In this document: piece after piece, positions 63,664 through 64,000 of the stretch
Layout: each line of letters opens with the position of its first letter
How positions within the stretch are numbered: the first letter of the stretch is position 1
Source of the DNA: Bacteroidota bacterium
Lineage (GTDB): Bacteria; Bacteroidota; Bacteroidia; Bacteroidales; SKPS01
Assembly: GCA_022709695.1 (NCBI GenBank)
Contig: JAKLII010000009.1
Location: forward strand, 62,001-126,000
DNA: 64,000 bases
Reading direction: 5' to 3'
Translations under genes and position numbers: made by a program
Notes under the pieces: generated by a model
The model's input: only the letters and a program-made list of their open reading frames with translations
Told to the model about the DNA's origin: nothing
The model's database searches: none

Positions 63664-64000
63664 TTAAAGTTTTTTTATTGTGTTTTGTACTATTTCATCA
63701 ATCATTTTACCAAATCCATTCCCGACAAATTTGTCAAATATACTGTAATCCTTATTTTGAGAGAAATTCAATAATATATTTTTTAATGACTCTAATTGAT
63801 AAATATTATCCTTAATTGTCCTCATTCGAATTTCATTATCAGTTAAGTATACGTTTTCGATACTTTTCATAATATTGGAATTATTAATGTAGGAAGCACA
63901 ACAGTTATAATAATCATACTTAAGCCAAGATAATCCATCAAAAACCTCAGCTCCCATTATAAAATAAAGAATTACAGAAAGTGGGTCTAAGGAACCAAAA
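63664..64000 (-). CDS. tRNA-guanine transglycosylase-like CBASS ancillary protein, C-terminal part only
   Basis: 112 codons are visible; an internal ATG exists at 63957, but the frame stays open to the window edge and the residues before it fit the family, so the gene starts outside. The visible part begins FGSLDPLSVILYFIMGAEVFDGLSW, aligning with TGT (GxGxPxDllelValGvDmFDCvxPTR); the nucleophile-type Asp in VFDG is kept. The CxCxxC zinc motif of true TGTs is absent. Remodelled TGT proteins are a marker of type IV CBASS (Cap10 in recent usage), acting with a QueC-like partner expected beyond the edge. Confidence 0.72.
   Translation of the reverse strand, partial: FGSLDPLSVILYFIMGAEVFDGLSWLKYDYYNCCASYINNSNIMKSIENVYLTDNEIRMRTIKDNIYQLESLKNILLNFSQNKDYSIFDKFVGNGFGKMIDEIVQNTIKKL

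Overview
The window looks like a chromosomal segment of a Bacteroidota bacterium, probably a Bacteroidales-type environmental lineage. The evidence is at least twelve secreted proteins ending in type IX secretion (T9SS) type A sorting domains, a LytS/LytTR two-component pair, an NADP-type glutamate dehydrogenase and a response-regulator/PEP-synthase fusion of the Bacteroidales type. Genes from 1 to about 46 kb use balanced-GC codons. From about 51 kb, and strongly from 57 kb, the DNA is AT-rich and looks acquired. No rRNA or tRNA gene was recognised.

Layout. 1-3.6 kb: central metabolism (PEP-synthase-like fusion, gdhA). 3.6-11.5 kb: a surface-polysaccharide cluster with two O-antigen ligase/polymerase-like membrane proteins, two GT4 glycosyltransferases, a UDP-GlcNAc 2-epimerase and a Wzx-type flippase. 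11.7-15.8 kb: a T9SS protein, a secreted alpha/beta hydrolase and a PQQ-propeller lipoprotein. 15.8-17.4 kb: an intact and a truncated REP-associated tyrosine transposase (RAYT) embedded in arrays of REP hairpins. 17.6-33.3 kb: eight consecutive modular T9SS proteins, five of which share a nearly identical C-terminal module. 33.3-33.9 kb: a frameshifted peroxiredoxin. 34.5-45.3 kb: a minus-strand run with sensor kinase/LytTR regulator, DUF2490, DUF4956, VTC-domain protein, small exported proteins, CotH kinase, and two secreted propeller/sulfotransferase-like proteins. 45.4-57 kb: single accessory genes (C-type lectin, C39-like peptidase, ICMT-like, SnoaL-like, MFS, HigBA, duplicated isochorismatase-like hydrolases, MBL-fold hydrolase, DUF3795) separated by dispersed repeats, including a repeated element found 70-130 nt upstream of six genes.

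57.2-61.4 kb is a minus-strand gene-cassette array. Each gene is followed by a 120-150 nt imperfect palindrome, and the first bases of each cassette are repeated in inverted form at the start of its own palindrome, the hallmark of integron cassettes and attC sites. No integrase is in view. Immediately upstream, at 61.5-64 kb, lies an operon cut by the window edge: a TGT-like protein (partial), a cGAS/DncV-like nucleotidyltransferase, a SLATT-type two-TM effector and a HhH-GPD/OGG-like glycosylase. This composition fits a type IV CBASS anti-phage system. A further attC-like site sits just after its last gene, so the whole operon may be one very large cassette. This association is the main discovery candidate of the window.
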